DNA of 6,772 nucleotides from Deltaproteobacteria bacterium. Its GTDB lineage: Bacteria > JAUYMQ01. Location of the stretch: NCBI GenBank assembly GCA_030698575.1, contig JAUYMQ010000057.1, positions 1-6,772 on the forward strand, in the 5' to 3' direction. A program made the translations under genes and the position numbers. How positions within the stretch are numbered: position 1 is the stretch's first letter; each line of letters begins with the position of its first letter. Positions 5,677 to 6,772 of this stretch are shown here, piece by piece. The notes beneath the pieces were generated by a model. That model was given only the letters and a program-made list of their open reading frames with translations, was not told where the DNA came from and searched no databases.

Positions 5677-6772
5677 ATGCGGCCACACCCTGTTCTCTAC
5701 GAAGCCAGCGCCCGCCTTCTTCTCAACCGTCTCTCGGCCGGGACAGGCCGCCCGCTCTCGCTCGCGCGCATTCCGGTGGAGTTCTGGCGGCGCCTTGAGG
5801 CGCGGGGATTCGATCTTCTCTGGCTCATGGGCGTGTGGCGCCGGAGCGCGGAGGCGCGCGGGCGCGCGCTCGCCCACGCGGACCTGCGCGAGGCTTACGG
5901 CCGGGCGCTGCCGGACTGGAAGGATTCCGACGTCGAAGGCTCGCCCTATGCCGTGGCAGCCTACACGCTTGATCCCGCCCTCGGCGCCGAGGGCGATCTC
6001 GCCCTCCTTCGCGACAATCTCCACCGCGCAGGCCTCGGACTCATCCTCGACTTCGTTCCAAACCACATTGCCCGCGACCACGCCTGGACTCGCGATCATC
6101 CCGATCGCTTCGTGCGAGCGCTGAGCGAGAAGGTTCTGCACGCCCACCCGGGTTGGTTCTTCGAAACCGCCGGCGGCGTCCGGCTCGCGCACGGCCGCGA
6201 TCCCAACTTCCCGTCCTGGGACGACACAGCGCAGGTGAACTTCTTCTCGGCCGAGGCGCGAGAGGCTCTCGTGGGCGAACTTCTGCGGATCGCCGGCGTG
6301 GCCGACGGCGTGCGCTGCGACATGGCGATGCTCGCCCTGACCGACATCTTCGGGCACGTCTGGGGGCGGTTTCTTCCGGGCGCAGCCCGGCCGCCCGCGG
6401 AGTTCTGGAGCGAGGCCATCGCGCGCGTCCGCGCGCAGCATCCCGGATTTATTTTCATCGCCGAAGCCTACTGGGGTTCGGAGCCCCGTCTTCTCGATCT
6501 CGGTTTCGACTACACCTACGACAAGACACTCTACGACCGCCTCCTCCACGGCGGCGCTGAGGGGGCGCGTCATCACCTCGAGTCCCAGGGGGGCCGGGCC
6601 GCGCGCTGGGTCCGCTTCATCGAAAACCACGATGAGGCCCGCGCCACGGCCGCCTTCGGGCGCGAGCGGTCGCTCGCGGCGGCGACGGCCGCGCTGACGC
6701 TGCCCGGCCTGCGGCTCATCCACGACGGGCAGATGGAAGGAAGGCGGGCGCGGTTGCCGGTTCAGCTTCTGC
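5677..6772 (+). CDS. GH13 alpha-amylase-superfamily enzyme (3' truncated by window edge)
   Basis: The frame is open from ATG 5677 to the last base (365 codons, no stop), with a TGA at 5671-5673 just upstream in frame, so the start is well bounded. The four GH13 regions are present: I, LDFVPNH (Asp125-His130); II, GVRCDMAML (Arg213, nucleophile Asp215); III, FIAEAYWG (acid/base Glu263); IV, FIENHDEAR (His318, Asp319). A further LPGLRLIHDGQMEG block at the visible end is the usual strand after region IV. The catalytic barrel is therefore complete in its key residues; the missing part is the barrel end and C-terminal domain. There is no signal peptide, so it is probably cytoplasmic and acts on internal alpha-glucan. 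It follows glgP by 23 bases with only a poor ribosome binding site (GGCGG-rich stretch), suggesting an operon. Hydrolase versus transglycosylase and the GH13 subfamily cannot be settled by eye; no GlgE, GlgX or GlgB identity is claimed. Confidence 0.88.
   Translation, partial: MRPHPVLYEASARLLLNRLSAGTGRPLSLARIPVEFWRRLEARGFDLLWLMGVWRRSAEARGRALAHADLREAYGRALPDWKDSDVEGSPYAVAAYTLDPALGAEGDLALLRDNLHRAGLGLILDFVPNHIARDHAWTRDHPDRFVRALSEKVLHAHPGWFFETAGGVRLAHGRDPNFPSWDDTAQVNFFSAEAREALVGELLRIAGVADGVRCDMAMLALTDIFGHVWGRFLPGAARPPAEFWSEAIARVRAQHPGFIFIAEAYWGSEPRLLDLGFDYTYDKTLYDRLLHGGAEGARHHLESQGGRAARWVRFIENHDEARATAAFGRERSLAAATAALTLPGLRLIHDGQMEGRRARLPVQLL

Noticed and set aside
4577-5686. Minus-strand open frame of 369 codons opposite glgP
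   Set aside because: Shadow of the phosphorylase gene, which has unmistakable conserved blocks on the plus strand.
5641-6723. Minus-strand open frame of 360 codons at the right edge
   Set aside because: It opposes the GH13 gene, whose four catalytic regions are all on the plus strand; the antisense product has no recognisable motif.

Overview
The window is a very GC-rich, densely coding stretch of bacterial chromosome. SURF1 points to an aerobic, haem-copper-oxidase-bearing lineage, probably Gram-negative. The gene mix (SURF1, DUF523-DUF1722 fusion, CPBP protease, short-form glucan phosphorylase beside a GH13 enzyme, glycine-rich DUF6515-type protein) would suit an environmental proteobacterium or a Methylomirabilota/Rokubacteria-like lineage. 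That placement is inference, since no phylogenetic marker is present.

Layout, left to right. (1) 1-924, +: the 3' part of a gene for a low-complexity, probably exported protein: a glycine-rich tract, three 11-residue Asn/Gln repeats, a small hydrophobic glycine-zipper segment, then three Tyr-rich DUF6515-like repeats. Its true start lies left of the window. (2) 973-1743, -: a SURF1 cytochrome c oxidase assembly factor, convergent with gene 1. (3) 1860-1991, +: a 43-residue single-span membrane protein with a strong ribosome binding site, divergent from surf1. (4) 1995-2966, +: a DUF523-DUF1722 fusion (TudS/YbgA-type). (5) 2963-3841, +: a CPBP (CAAX/Abi) intramembrane protease, overlapping gene 4 by ATGA. 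Genes 3-5 look like one transcription unit. (6) 3965-5653, +: a short-form alpha-glucan phosphorylase with a TTG start, behind a candidate sigma-70 promoter in the 123-base gap. (7) 5677 to the right edge, +: a GH13 alpha-amylase-superfamily enzyme, still open at base 6772, with all four conserved GH13 regions.

Genes 6 and 7 make a coherent alpha-glucan (glycogen/maltodextrin) breakdown pair: phosphorolysis of linear chains plus a GH13 hydrolase or transglycosylase. Genes 3-5 have no established joint role. No RNA genes, insertion sequences, CRISPR arrays or attachment sites were seen. The window is mostly ordinary chromosome. The least explained items are the small membrane protein, the coupled DUF523-DUF1722/CPBP pair, the GH13 enzyme of unassigned subfamily and the repeat-built protein at the left edge. 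I do not see a convincing new multi-gene system.
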